From Zea mays (taxonomy: Eukaryota; Streptophyta; Magnoliopsida; Poales; Poaceae), in NCBI RefSeq assembly GCF_902167145.1, contig NC_050101.1:179548428-179612427 (forward strand): DNA of 64,000 nucleotides, given 5' to 3'. Within the stretch, counting starts at the first letter, position 1, and each line of letters begins with the position of its first letter. Shown here one piece after another: positions 10,501 to 19,917 of the stretch. The notes beneath the pieces were generated by a model. The model was not told the origin of the DNA. It was given only the letters and a program-made list of their open reading frames with translations, and searched no databases. Both the position numbers and the translations under genes were made by a program.

Positions 10501-13500
10501 AATGAAATTGTTTGCTTGAATTAGTTTGTGAGAATAATTTTTGTGAAGAATACTGTATTTATAATAAAATATTATTGCTCTGACCATCTTTCTTCCCTGG
10601 GAAAATTGTAAGTGTTTGGTTTCTAAGTGAATCACTTGTGGGGCATGTATGAAATTGTTTCACACAGCATAATATGGATAAACTCAAAATGGTGCGAGTA
10701 ATTCTTAATGTTATCATAGGCACTATTATTTCTCTTCCTGTATCATTAGGATATCTGTATTGCTGTGGCAGGTCTTGTCTGTAATCCAGATGTAGCTGTC
10801 TGTTGAACTGTTTGTAAAACATCATGTTGCCTCTATTTTGCAGCTATTGCGCTCTCTGAAGATCACAAGCCAAACAGAAGTGATGAGAGGAATCGAATTG
10901 AGAGTGCTGGTGGGATAGTTATGTGGGCAGGTAAGGTCTACATTAACCACACCAAGACACCAAGTACACTTGCTTGTTTTCATGATTCTTGTTGCTCATA
11001 GTGGCCAATTGACTTCTACAGGAACTTGGAGGGTAGGTGGTGTACTTGCGATGTCTCGGGCATTTGGCAACCGTCTCTTAAAACAATTTGTTATTGCAGA
11101 CCCTGAAATTCAGGTAAGTTGACCTGCACGTTATTGTAAATACTGATGTTTCACGGCTTTATATGTATTTTTTTGGCATTGTAGACCTAATCTGTTAACA
11201 TTTTTTTTTTTGGTCAGGAACAAGAAATAAATGAGGAGTTGGAGTTTCTAATTATAGCTAGTGATGGGCTGTGGGATGTGGTTTCGAATGAGGTTAGTTT
11301 GTGATATACATATCTGACCTATTTGGTGGTGCAGTCCTGCATATATCACGTCTTTTGCGCTTTCTTCATGAGCATTTTTGTAGTGGAGTAATTCTAGCTT
11401 TTGTTGGGCCTTCAGAGCTTAGATGGATCTATGGCCTGAAATGTAAAATTATAGATTATTATAATTATGTGTGATAAGCAAGGGTCTCATTGTACACTTA
11501 CATCCCCTCCTTTTTGTCCTCTCTTCCCCACTGCATTTTAAGCATTTACACAAACAATTTATATGTTCTACTACCCGTGTACCTCCATTTTGCATAATAT
11601 CTAGAGGCACAAAAGCTATGCAAATTCTTTCCGTTTAGAGTGATTCTATGTTGTATTTACTAGAATAGCTATTATTATTGTATAAAAGACACGGGAATGC
11701 ATTGTATTTTGTTAGACATCAGTACATCACTCAAATATTGTGCCGCGACAAATACAATGAAACAGAGAGAGTATGTGTGTGAATGGAATTTGCACCGTCC
11801 GCTCTTCATTATTTGTCCCTTGATTTTGCAAGTTTTGTAGCTGAAACAAATTTCTGTGTGAAATAGTATTGGCTAAACAGTAAGTTGCTATAATCGCAAT
11901 TGCTGCTGTATGTCACTGTATTTTTGGGAATGGCCAACCCTTACCTTTTTTGTCTTAGTGATGGACGAGGTCACAAAGGACATACAATGAGATATCCCTT
12001 GGTGTATGCTTTTTGCAGACTGTGTAGTGCTAGTTGATTAAAGTTGGACAAGACTAAATAGAAAAGTAGAGTTGTGGTGGGAGACTCAGTCTAAAGGTTT
12101 TAGACTCAGTAGAACTAAAACTGAATATATGAGATGTGACTTCGACACTACTATCATGCTTATCAAGGCCTCCTTGAAGCGTTGCCTTAGCGTCGCTTAG
12201 GCGCTAAGGCGTGCGTTGAAGGTGGGGTCTAACGCTGCGGCACAGGGCGTCGTTGGGGCGTCGTCGGGGCCATGCCTTGCGGCTGCAGCGGCCCTCCTTA
12301 TCGCCTTAATAACTACTACTACACATGAGGAAGATGTTAGTTTAGAAGATCAAGTAGTACCTTTAACCTTTTGGTATTTATGATCGATTCTATAGAGAGA
12401 CGTGGATATTGATGAAGATGTTAGCCATAAAATCAAACAAGGGTGGATCAAGTGGTGTCAAGCATCTGACATTCTATGTGACAAGAGGGGGTATCACATA
12501 AGCTATAAATGCAAATTTTATAGGAAAATGATTAGACTTGCTATGTTGCACAATGCACAATGTTGGTCTACAAAAAGATGACATGTTCAACTGATAATTG
12601 TTGTCGACATGCTTATGTTGCGTTGGTTTTGTGGCCATATAAGAAGGTATCGAGTACGGAACGATGATATATATGATAGGCTAGGGATAGCATCATTTGA
12701 AGAAAAGCTTGTCCAACACTAGTTGAGATGGTATGGACATGTACAATAGAGACCTTTAGAGGCACCGGTGTGTAGCGTAGTGGAATCCTAAGGCAGGATA
12801 ACAGTGGAAAGAGAGTCATGGCAAGACTGAAGTTGATATGAGAAGAGACACTAAAAGGAGACTTGAAAGGATAGAATATATCCAAATATTTAGCCTTGAA
12901 TAGTAGTGCATGGAAATCAGCTATCCATGTGTCTAAACTTTGACTTAAGCGACACCTAAGCGGTAAGGCGACCGGGAGCAAGCAAGGTGTCATGTTGCCT
13001 TGCCGCAAGACTAAGGCGTGGGGAAGAGGCGGCGTAGCGCGGGTCGCGGCGTCGGCGGCGCATGGCGGTTGTGGTGAGGAAGAAGCTGCGGGGAGGGAGA
13101 ATGCCATGAAGAGGCAGCTGTGTGTGGAAGGAGAAAGAGGCGGCTGCTGGGAGTCAGGCAGTCAGCTGAGTGGAACGTAAGTTAACCTAAAATTGTGGTG
13201 TTGGGCTGATCTGGGCTAATTGATAATGGTCTTCTTTCTTTCCCCTTTTTCTTTTTCCTGTTTTTCTTTTCTGCTAGGTTAGAATGGGCCTACTAAGAGG
13301 TTCTACAGTTGTGCTACTTGCTTATTAGCTTCTAGTTAGTGATATATAACTAATATTTGATCTAATTTATATATTTATCTATATAATTAAGGTGCCGCCT
13401 CGCCTTAAGCTTTACCGCTTAAAAAGTAAAAAGGGGTGGCTTGCCTTATGTCGCCTTACCGCTGTAATAACTATGGATTCTGTTGGGTTTCAACTCTGAC

Positions 13501-14401
13501 GTATCCCAAGTGGCATTAAAGGCTTTGTTGTTGTTGCTGCTGTTGTGGCCTTGAGAGATTTATTTCAACTGCTTGCGTTAATATATGATGTCCATTAGAT
13601 TGGGCGCTTCCATGTGCAGAGATATTTTTCTTACATTATTGACTTTAGTGGACCTCTTTGCATGTCAGACAGATGGCAAATGGTTTCATCTCCTTTACCT
13701 AAGATGTAGTTTCACCTATATTATATTTAGCTGTTGAATTTTCTGCTTGAGTTGCATATATTTGCTGTACCATTTAGACATTTTCTACAGGCTCTGTATC
13801 ACATTTAATTGATGAGCCCCCGTCTGTTTGAGTGGACTTATTTTTTGGCTGGGCTGTAACCGTTTGCACATTGCAGAAACAAAATTGTAGGTATCTTGGC
13901 GTGTTTTCAGAACAATGGGATTTGAGTTTATTTTCAACTGCTGGCATTGATATTCTAGTGTGTTGTATGTCGAGCTGGTTTAAGCATGTGGCCTTTTTGG
14001 TGGTTTGGCGGTGTTGCCTCACCTTGGTGGTCAGAGTTGTTGGTATTGCAGTGCGTCAGTATTGTTTGAATGTACTGCAGTGGCAATCCTTGCTGTAAAT
14101 GAAATTCAGGTTCCTCATTGTCGGGCACAAAATCTACAGAGCTTTCCTTAGGGGCGCTTCTTTCTTGCTAATGGTGCACTGAATCTTCCTATGATGCTCG
14201 ACTGACCGACTCATCTTGTTTTCACAGGACGCTGTTACACTTGTGAAAATGGAGGAGGAACCAGAGGCTGCAGCTCGGAAGCTGACAGAGACCGCGTTCT
14301 CTCGCGGGAGCGGCGATAACATCACGTGCATCGTGGTGAAGTTCCAGCATGACAAGCCGCGCAGTGGCGGTGGCGATTCCCCTTCCTCGCCTCGTCTCTA
14401 G
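7583..14401 (+). CDS. Protein phosphatase 2C (PPM family), eight coding exons
   Basis: This is a Mg/Mn-dependent Ser/Thr phosphatase. Proposed coding exons: 7583-8268, 9670-9797, 9867-9965, 10039-10197, 10844-10930, 11022-11113, 11218-11292, 14228-14401. All introns are GT-AG and the phase holds, giving 1500 bp (499 aa). The catalytic core starts in exon 2 and carries the PP2C motifs in order: [76 protein letters not shown] and [11 protein letters not shown], so the metal-binding aspartates are present. The core resembles the plant group containing Arabidopsis WIN2 (family-level assignment). Residues 1-228, all in exon 1, are an unusual low-complexity, Glu/Val/Ala-rich region with many acidic runs and no signal peptide. 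The last intron is 2.9 kb and holds a LINE remnant. The chosen ATG is the first in a frame joining exon 2; a later start is possible. Probably cytosolic or nuclear. Confidence 0.93.
8395..8745. mobile_element. MITE-like element in PP2C intron 1
   Basis: The left side reads TATAATTGGAATTGAATTCC and the right side reads GAATTCCAATTCCTATAAAA, an imperfect inverted repeat about 300 bp apart. The right end closes with GGATCCAAACGCCCCG, a terminus typical of grass MITEs. The body is AT-rich and has no gene. The exact left end and TSD are not clear. Confidence 0.5.
12152..12320. repeat. Short GCCTTA-rich inserted repeat, copy 1
   Basis: About 170 GC-rich bases with repeated GCCTTAGCG and GGCGCTAAGGCG words lie between two halves of LINE reverse-transcriptase text. 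The right end runs CGCCTTAATAACTACTACTA. The word ACTACTA occurs near both ends and may be the TSD. It appears to be a short DNA transposon related to copy 2. Confidence 0.4.
12940..13475. repeat. GCCTTA-rich inserted repeat, copy 2
   Basis: The left end reads GACTTAAGCGACACCTAAGC and the right end CGCCTTACCGCTGTAATAAC, with GCCTTA/TAAGGC words at both sides in opposite senses. It divides the LINE body from its 3' tail. It has no gene of its own: the ORF at 12992-13180 is short and low-complexity. Superfamily unassigned (a hAT- or Mutator-like non-autonomous element is possible). Confidence 0.4.
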
Positions 14402-14860
14402 GCGACAGGAGTTGATTCCATTTGTTTTTGGTTATACGTGTTGTCGGGGTCCTTTTTACCTTGAGCCGGATTTTGCTGGCCCCCGAGGCTGATACTTGAG
14501 AAAAGGAGTCGGTTCATGTTCATTGCCTGTCTTGTCTATATATGCCCCCCTCCCTAATTTTGCTTCTCCGGTGGCAGTGCTGCCCATTGGCATGCACATC
14601 GTCGGCATTGTCGTAGACTTGTAGTTTGCTGTTGTATCAGTGAGAGAGAGAGTTAATTCTGTGAGGTGTTCATTTTGAGATGTCACTGGACCGATCTTCA
14701 GTCCAGCTAGATCCGTAAGATGTGCAGTGCATAATCTCGTAGAGGTGATGATATTCGTCAGAAGAATCAGTGAGAGATTACCGTGTCACATTACTGTGTT
14801 TTTCTAATGTAATGGGTGTACTGTTTCTATATATGTGTGTATATAGTCTCTACCTTAATC
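14402..14860 (+). other. 3' untranslated region of the PP2C gene and convergent spacer
   Basis: After the stop codon the sequence is T-rich and mixed, without an open frame. AT-rich stretches with TATATATGTG at about 14828-14840 are a likely polyadenylation zone. The neighbouring PPR gene ends at 15011 on the opposite strand, so the two genes converge with only about 600 bp between stop codons. Confidence 0.45.
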
Positions 14861-15010
14861 AGGGTTAGGGTTTAGGGGCCGGCCGATGCCAGCTCACACA
14901 GACACAGGCCGACTGTAGAGGATCTGATTCCATCTTGCTACACTCCGTTCCGCTTAGACATAGAAACCCTCCCCTCCTATAGCAAGCAAGCAATAAAGAT
15001 GATCTGCCAT

Positions 15011-17758
15011 TTACCAGCGATCATTGCAAGAGCATTTCCCATCCGTAAAATGGTGAAACCGATCGGCGTCTCGAAGAATGATTTGGCGTCCGCATAGAGC
15101 AGATATGTGCTTGGCCACCTCATGGCAGTCACTGCACATCCTGGTGTTCTTGATCACCCTGATGGGCGTCCCGCTCGCATCTGAGTGGATCAGCCCATAA
15201 GTGATAGCTAGCTTCTCGGTGTGGCTGAGCAGCAGCTTCTCCTTGTCTTCTTCGGGGACGTTATACGCTATGCAGCTAGTGTCCGCCACATACCCTGCCT
15301 TCCTTATCTGAAGAACCAGACGAACCAGTTGTTGGTATATCTCCGCGGTGTCTGGGTGTGGTGGCTTCCCCTCGACTTGGAACACATGGATGCTTTGCTC
15401 GATCTGTATCCAGCTCCACCCAGGTCGAGTGTTCAGCGCTCTCGCTTTCATTGCATACTTGAGGCTCTCGGCTTCATCGAACATCTGTTCACGCTCGTAC
15501 AAGCTCACCATCTGCAGGTAGTTGGCTGAATTGTACGGCTCTAGCTTGAACAGTTTCCTTGCAGCTGCCTCGGCAAGAGCAAGGTTTCCATGTACCACGC
15601 AACCGGTTAGAAGGGCTCCCCATAGGCTCGCCGCTGACTTGAATGGTGACCTGTTGATGAAGTCCGTCGCTTCATCCAGGTACCCGCACCTTGCCAAAAG
15701 ATCAACCATGCACGCGTAGTTCTCAACGGTCGGTGTCACGCCGTATCTGCTCTCCATGGCATCGAAATAGTCCCACCCTTCAGTGATCAACTCCATTGAT
15801 CTGCAAGCAGTGAGCAGCGCTGTGAAGGTTATACTGTCTGGCTTCAATCCTGCTCCTGCTCCTGCACTAGCACTACACATGTCGTCGAACAGCGCTATTG
15901 CCTCACGGCCCTGCCCATGTGCTGCCAGCCCGGTGAGCATCGCATTCCAGGACACCAGATTCTTCTCCTCCTGAATCCTTTCGAATATCCGCGTCGCACT
16001 TGCCAGGTTTCCTGACTTGGAGTACATGTCGATTAGGGCTGTTGCAACAACCATGTCACGGTCATACGCTCTTCTTCGCAGTGCGAAGCAATGCAGCTCC
16101 TTCCCTTTCGCCAGCAAAGCCAGCCCTGCGCAAGCCCGCAGCAACACAGACATGGTAACCACGCTAGGCTGGACGTGGTCCTTCTGCATCTCATTGAAGA
16201 AGTAGAACGAATCTTCGTAGTCTCCATTATGGCAGCTTCCGGAGATCAGCGAGGTCCAAGAAACCACATTGGGTGTCAATCCAATCGCCTTCATCTGCCG
16301 GAGCAGCAGCACAGCCTGCGAGCTCCGACCGTTCATCGAATAGCCACTGATCAGCCCGTTCCAAGTGGTTATATCAGGGTCAAGCCTGTTCCTTTTCATC
16401 TCCTCCACAAGGTCCAGTGCATGGTCGAACTGACCCGCGTTCGAGTACCCAGCAACCAGCGAGTTCCATGTGGTGATATTCCTAAGCTCCAGCGTGTCGA
16501 ACACCTTCTGGGCGTATTCCAGGCGGCCACACTTGGCGTACATGTCAACGAACGCCGTCCCAGTGTACACGTCCGGCTCGAGCCGGTGCCTGAGGAAGAA
16601 GCAATGGGCTTCCATGCCATGCGCAAGCAGCCCCAAGCTGGCCACAGACTTGAGCAGGCTCGACATGGAGCTGGAGTCCGGTGGTATCCCTCGCTCCAGC
16701 ATGCTCCGAACCACGCCGAACGCCTCCCGGTCGCGCCCGTGCCGCGCGCAGCCCGACAGCACGGCGTTCCACGTCGCGAGGCTGGGGCTGGCCTCCACCG
16801 GCCCCGACCTCGCCATGCGCTCCGCGAGGTCCAGCGCGTCGTCAACGAGCCCGAGGCGCGCGCAGCAGGCAACGACGACGTTCCACGCGACGGGCGGCGC
16901 GTCCTCCGTCTCGAGCACCCGCCTGGCCGCGCCCACGTCCGCGCTCTCGGCGTACATGCCGGCAAGGAAGCCCGGCACGAGCGGGTGTGCGGCGACATGG
17001 CCCGCCTTGGCGGCGTGCGCGTGCACGGCCTGCCCCTCGCGGGGCGCCCCCGCGCGGCCGCACGCGTGGAGCGCCCGCGCGCACGCGTACCCGTCGGGAG
17101 CCACCCCGCGCGCCCGCATCTCCGCGAACGCGGCGATCGCGTCGCCCCACTCCTCCGCCTCAGCGAGCATGGCCACGCGCTTGTTCCACAGCATCGTATC
17201 CACTTCCTCGTCTCCCTCTTCCTTCCCCTCCTCCTCTGCTGCCGTCGCTTCCTGGAGCAAGCGCCGGGCCGAGGCCCAGCGGCCCAGGCGCGCGAGGAGG
17301 TCGGCGAGCGCGCACGCGACGCGCGGGTCCCGGGCGCGGCCCGCACGGACGGCCAGCGAGTGCAGCTGTGGAGCGAGGTGACGCGCCGCGGAGAGGCGCT
17401 CGGTGTCTTCGTCCCCGTGGGGGACATCTGCACACTGCCGCAGGAGGGAGACCAGGAGCCGCCCGTCGCGGAATGTCTCCACGCCTCGCAGCGCTTCCGG
17501 GAGCGAGCTGGCTTTGAGCAGGAGCCGAGGCGGGGGTGGAGGTTTGGCATGATGGTGGTGGTGGGTGGGCGGCGTCGGCAGCGAGAGGGAGATAGCTTGC
17601 GCGGTCATTGGAGGGGAAATGGAAAAAAAAGCAAGAGGATTTGATTTGCTGCGCAAGAAGTGAGGATAAGGGGATCTGAGAAAGCAAAGCTGCTGATTGA
17701 AAGTGGGCTTGGGCCGACACTTACGAGTCGGCGGCCTCAAATACTCTGTACGGAGCAC
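15011..17758 (-). CDS. PPR protein, PLS class with E and DYW domains (organelle RNA editing factor)
   Basis: This is an uninterrupted 915-codon frame typical of intronless plant PPR genes. After an N-terminal region (about 1-190) come PPR motifs with the usual signatures (WNVVVACCARLG, TWNSLVAGYSNAG, DITTWNGLISGYSMNGR, NVVSWTSLISG, VVATALIDMYSKSGN), then an E/E+ segment and a DYW domain ending in CSCNDRW. The deaminase motifs HTEK and CSDCH (zinc/catalytic residues) are intact. The C-terminal two thirds resemble Arabidopsis At4g01030 (PCMP-H65, annotated mitochondrial). Family role: site-specific C-to-U editing of organelle transcripts; the target site cannot be read. The first ATG (17758) gives an Arg-rich, amphipathic leader. 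A second ATG (17608, MTAQAISLSLPTPP) gives a Ser/Pro-rich leader. Either could be a targeting peptide. Confidence 0.92.
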   Translation of the reverse strand: MLRTEYLRPPTRKCRPKPTFNQQLCFLRSPYPHFLRSKSNPLAFFSISPPMTAQAISLSLPTPPTHHHHHAKPPPPPRLLLKASSLPEALRGVETFRDGRLLVSLLRQCADVPHGDEDTERLSAARHLAPQLHSLAVRAGRARDPRVACALADLLARLGRWASARRLLQEATAAEEEGKEEGDEEVDTMLWNKRVAMLAEAEEWGDAIAAFAEMRARGVAPDGYACARALHACGRAGAPREGQAVHAHAAKAGHVAAHPLVPGFLAGMYAESADVGAARRVLETEDAPPVAWNVVVACCARLGLVDDALDLAERMARSGPVEASPSLATWNAVLSGCARHGRDREAFGVVRSMLERGIPPDSSSMSSLLKSVASLGLLAHGMEAHCFFLRHRLEPDVYTGTAFVDMYAKCGRLEYAQKVFDTLELRNITTWNSLVAGYSNAGQFDHALDLVEEMKRNRLDPDITTWNGLISGYSMNGRSSQAVLLLRQMKAIGLTPNVVSWTSLISGSCHNGDYEDSFYFFNEMQKDHVQPSVVTMSVLLRACAGLALLAKGKELHCFALRRRAYDRDMVVATALIDMYSKSGNLASATRIFERIQEEKNLVSWNAMLTGLAAHGQGREAIALFDDMCSASAGAGAGLKPDSITFTALLTACRSMELITEGWDYFDAMESRYGVTPTVENYACMVDLLARCGYLDEATDFINRSPFKSAASLWGALLTGCVVHGNLALAEAAARKLFKLEPYNSANYLQMVSLYEREQMFDEAESLKYAMKARALNTRPGWSWIQIEQSIHVFQVEGKPPHPDTAEIYQQLVRLVLQIRKAGYVADTSCIAYNVPEEDKEKLLLSHTEKLAITYGLIHSDASGTPIRVIKNTRMCSDCHEVAKHISALCGRQIILRDADRFHHFTDGKCSCNDRW

Positions 17759-17942
17759 AAAAGATTACAATCGACGCCGGCGAGGTCATGCGCGTTGACG
17801 GCCGCGGCAGCCGCCCTACAACCACCCCCACCGACGCCGCTCCTCGCCCCGCCCTGGACCGACTCAATACGAAGTATACTGGGCTAGATGGAATAACTGA
17901 GCCAGAACAGAAAAAAACTAGAACAGGTATAAATAAAAAATC
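17759..17942. other. PPR gene upstream region, possibly with more plastid DNA
   Basis: This short spacer contains the promoter side of the minus-strand PPR gene. The part from about 17860 to 17942 is AT-rich and continuous with the psbC stop codon, so it may be the plastid spacer downstream of psbC carried in with the same insertion. That is an inference. Confidence 0.35.
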
Positions 17943-18393
<451 letters not shown>

Positions 18394-18560
18394 ATCTGGT
18401 ATCAGACGAGTTCGACCTTGGAGAATCTTCCTCCCATTCCTGGCCGTCGCCCACGCTCCACGACGTCAGCAGCGGGTGTTGGATCAGCTCGGCCAAATGG
18501 ACGGGCGGCTTAGCCAAATGGAGCAGCGTCTGACGGACGCGCTCATAGGACGCTGCGGCG

Positions 18561-18718
18561 AACTCGAGCAGCGTCTCGCCGATGCTGAGCAGAAGGCCGA
18601 GGCGCGATTCATCTCTCTCGAGACGGATCAGGCTCAGATTGAGGGTTGGCGTCCCGAGGTCGACAAACGCCTCGACAACATCGCGCTGGAGCTTAATCGC
18701 GCCAACAAGTTCATGGAG
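18561..18718 (+). repeat. 158-bp direct repeat in J gag, copy 1
   Basis: It starts AACTCGAGCAGCGTCTCGCC and ends AAGTTCATGGAG. It repeats at 19024-19181 with one visible difference (GGCCGAGG against GGCCAAGG). Confidence 0.85.
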
Positions 18719-18726
18719 CGCGAAAC

Positions 18727-18942
18727 TGTTAGGAGTGGCTGCCATGTGGGGCCATTGCCAGAGGACAAGTGGGTTTCTGCGGCTATAAAAGAACAGTTGT
18801 ATAGGCTAAGAGGATATCAATTACCAATTATCAGAAAACAAACACTATCCTCCCTTACCTCGTCTCTCCAGTTTACTACTAGCTTTCTCTCTACTCTCTC
18901 TCTACTTGCTATTTCTCTCTAAGAGCATCTGTGATGCTAACA
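18727..18942 (+). mobile_element. Solo LTR G (same family as elements A and B)
   Basis: A 216-bp sequence starting TGTTAGGAGTGGCTGCC and ending GATGCTAACA, flanked by perfect 5-bp TSDs GAAAC (18722-18726 and 18943-18947). It matches the reverse complement of the LTRs of elements A and B, so it inserted in plus orientation and lost its internal region by LTR-LTR recombination. Confidence 0.9.
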
Positions 18943-19023
18943 GAAACTCTGGCGGTTGACGGCGCCAAGCCGGGCCTCATCCCTCCATCTTCGTCGGCGT
19001 TTGGGCGGCGGCCTGCTAACAGA

Positions 19024-19181
19024 AACTCGAGCAGCGTCTCGCCGATGCTGAGCAGAAGGCCAAGGCGCGATTCATCTCTCTCGAGACGGATCAGGCTCAG
19101 ATTGAGGGTTGGCGTCCCGAGGTCGACAAACGCCTCGACAACATCGCGCTGGAGCTTAATCGCGCCAACAAGTTCATGGAG
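19024..19181 (+). repeat. 158-bp direct repeat in J gag, copy 2
   Basis: Second copy of the gag segment at 18561. The 216-bp solo LTR lies between the copies, beside copy 1. Near identity implies a recent duplication compared with the age of J. Confidence 0.85.
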
Positions 19182-19486
19182 AGAAACTCTGGCGGCCGCC
19201 TGCCAACCACACCTTCGCCGATGGGCCAATCGGCCACCGCCTCCCAGAATACCACTGGGAACGTGAGTTTGCGAGAATCCCTCTCCAAACCCACGGTACG
19301 TGTCCAGATCCATTCTCTCATAGCTATGCCAATTTTGGTGATACTGCACGGGATCTGGATGGGGTCGTCGCGAGGGAAGTCAAGGGGGTTGCGGAAAATT
19401 ACCACGTCTGAATTTTTCATCGTTCGACGGGGACAATCCGTAGTTGTGGAAGACGCTTTACGTGAATTATTTTGACATGTATGTTG

Positions 19487-19711
19487 TGTTAGCAACACAG
19501 AAGCTTCTAGAGAGATAACATGTAGAGAGAAAGTAGCAGTAACGTGGAAAGGGGGTAAGGGAAGGAGAAGACGAGAGGATATGTGATAATAGTGTTTGTA
19601 TTCTGATAATTGGTAATTGATAACCCTTTTAGCCTATACAACTGTCCTTTTATAGCTATAGAAACCCACTTGTCCCCTGGCAATGGCCCCACATAGCAGC
19701 TACTCCTAACA
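19487..19711 (-). repeat. 3' LTR of element A
   Basis: 225 bp, reading TGTTAGGAGTAGCTGC...GCTAACA on minus. It contains a TATAAAAGG box (minus strand, near 19655). Upstream on minus is the polypurine tract GCGGTGGGGAA. Confidence 0.92.
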
Positions 19712-19729
19712 TTCCCCACCGCTTGAAAT

Positions 19730-19749
19730 GCGGCTTGCCCTCAAGCCGC
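19730..19749. repeat. Perfect hairpin beside the polypurine tract, element A
   Basis: GCGGCTTG, a CCCT loop, then CAAGCCGC: an 8-bp perfect stem about 20 bp inside the LTR. The same hairpin is found in element B at 22893-22912. Confidence 0.7.
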
Positions 19750-19917
19750 AGATAGTGTAGCCAGCCTTGGTGTTGAACTGGTTGCGGGTAAATTGGTAGA
19801 TGACTGTTTGGTCGTAGGAGCAGTAGCTGGTGATGGCTTATCTGGCAAAGTGTTGCTCTGCTTCAGAACCTGGATGCAGCAAAGATGCTTGGCCTCGTAG
19901 CAGCTGCTCCTACAATA

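Larger units (their letters stand above)
11980..13548 (+). mobile_element. LINE retrotransposon 3' remnant in the last PP2C intron
   Basis: Plus-strand frames give text typical of the C-terminal part of plant LINE reverse transcriptases: [19 protein letters not shown], then [19 protein letters not shown], then LRWYGHVQ, with stops and frameshifts between. The 3' end is diagnostic: GGGTTTCAACTCTGACG...ATTAAAGGCTTTG followed by a TTG-rich tail near 13548. Two GCCTTA-rich insertions interrupt it (12152-12320, 12940-13475). The element is 5' truncated, as usual for LINEs, and no longer coding. It lies in the same orientation as the host gene. Confidence 0.7.

Noticed and set aside
13832..14098. 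88-codon ORF in the last PP2C intron
   Set aside because: Low-complexity hydrophobic text, overlapped by an opposite ORF, with no domain; ordinary intron sequence.
16091..17644. 517-codon plus-strand ORF and other long frames opposite or across the PPR gene
   Set aside because: They are shadows of the GC-rich third positions of the real minus-strand PPR frame; no PPR or other domain is readable in them.
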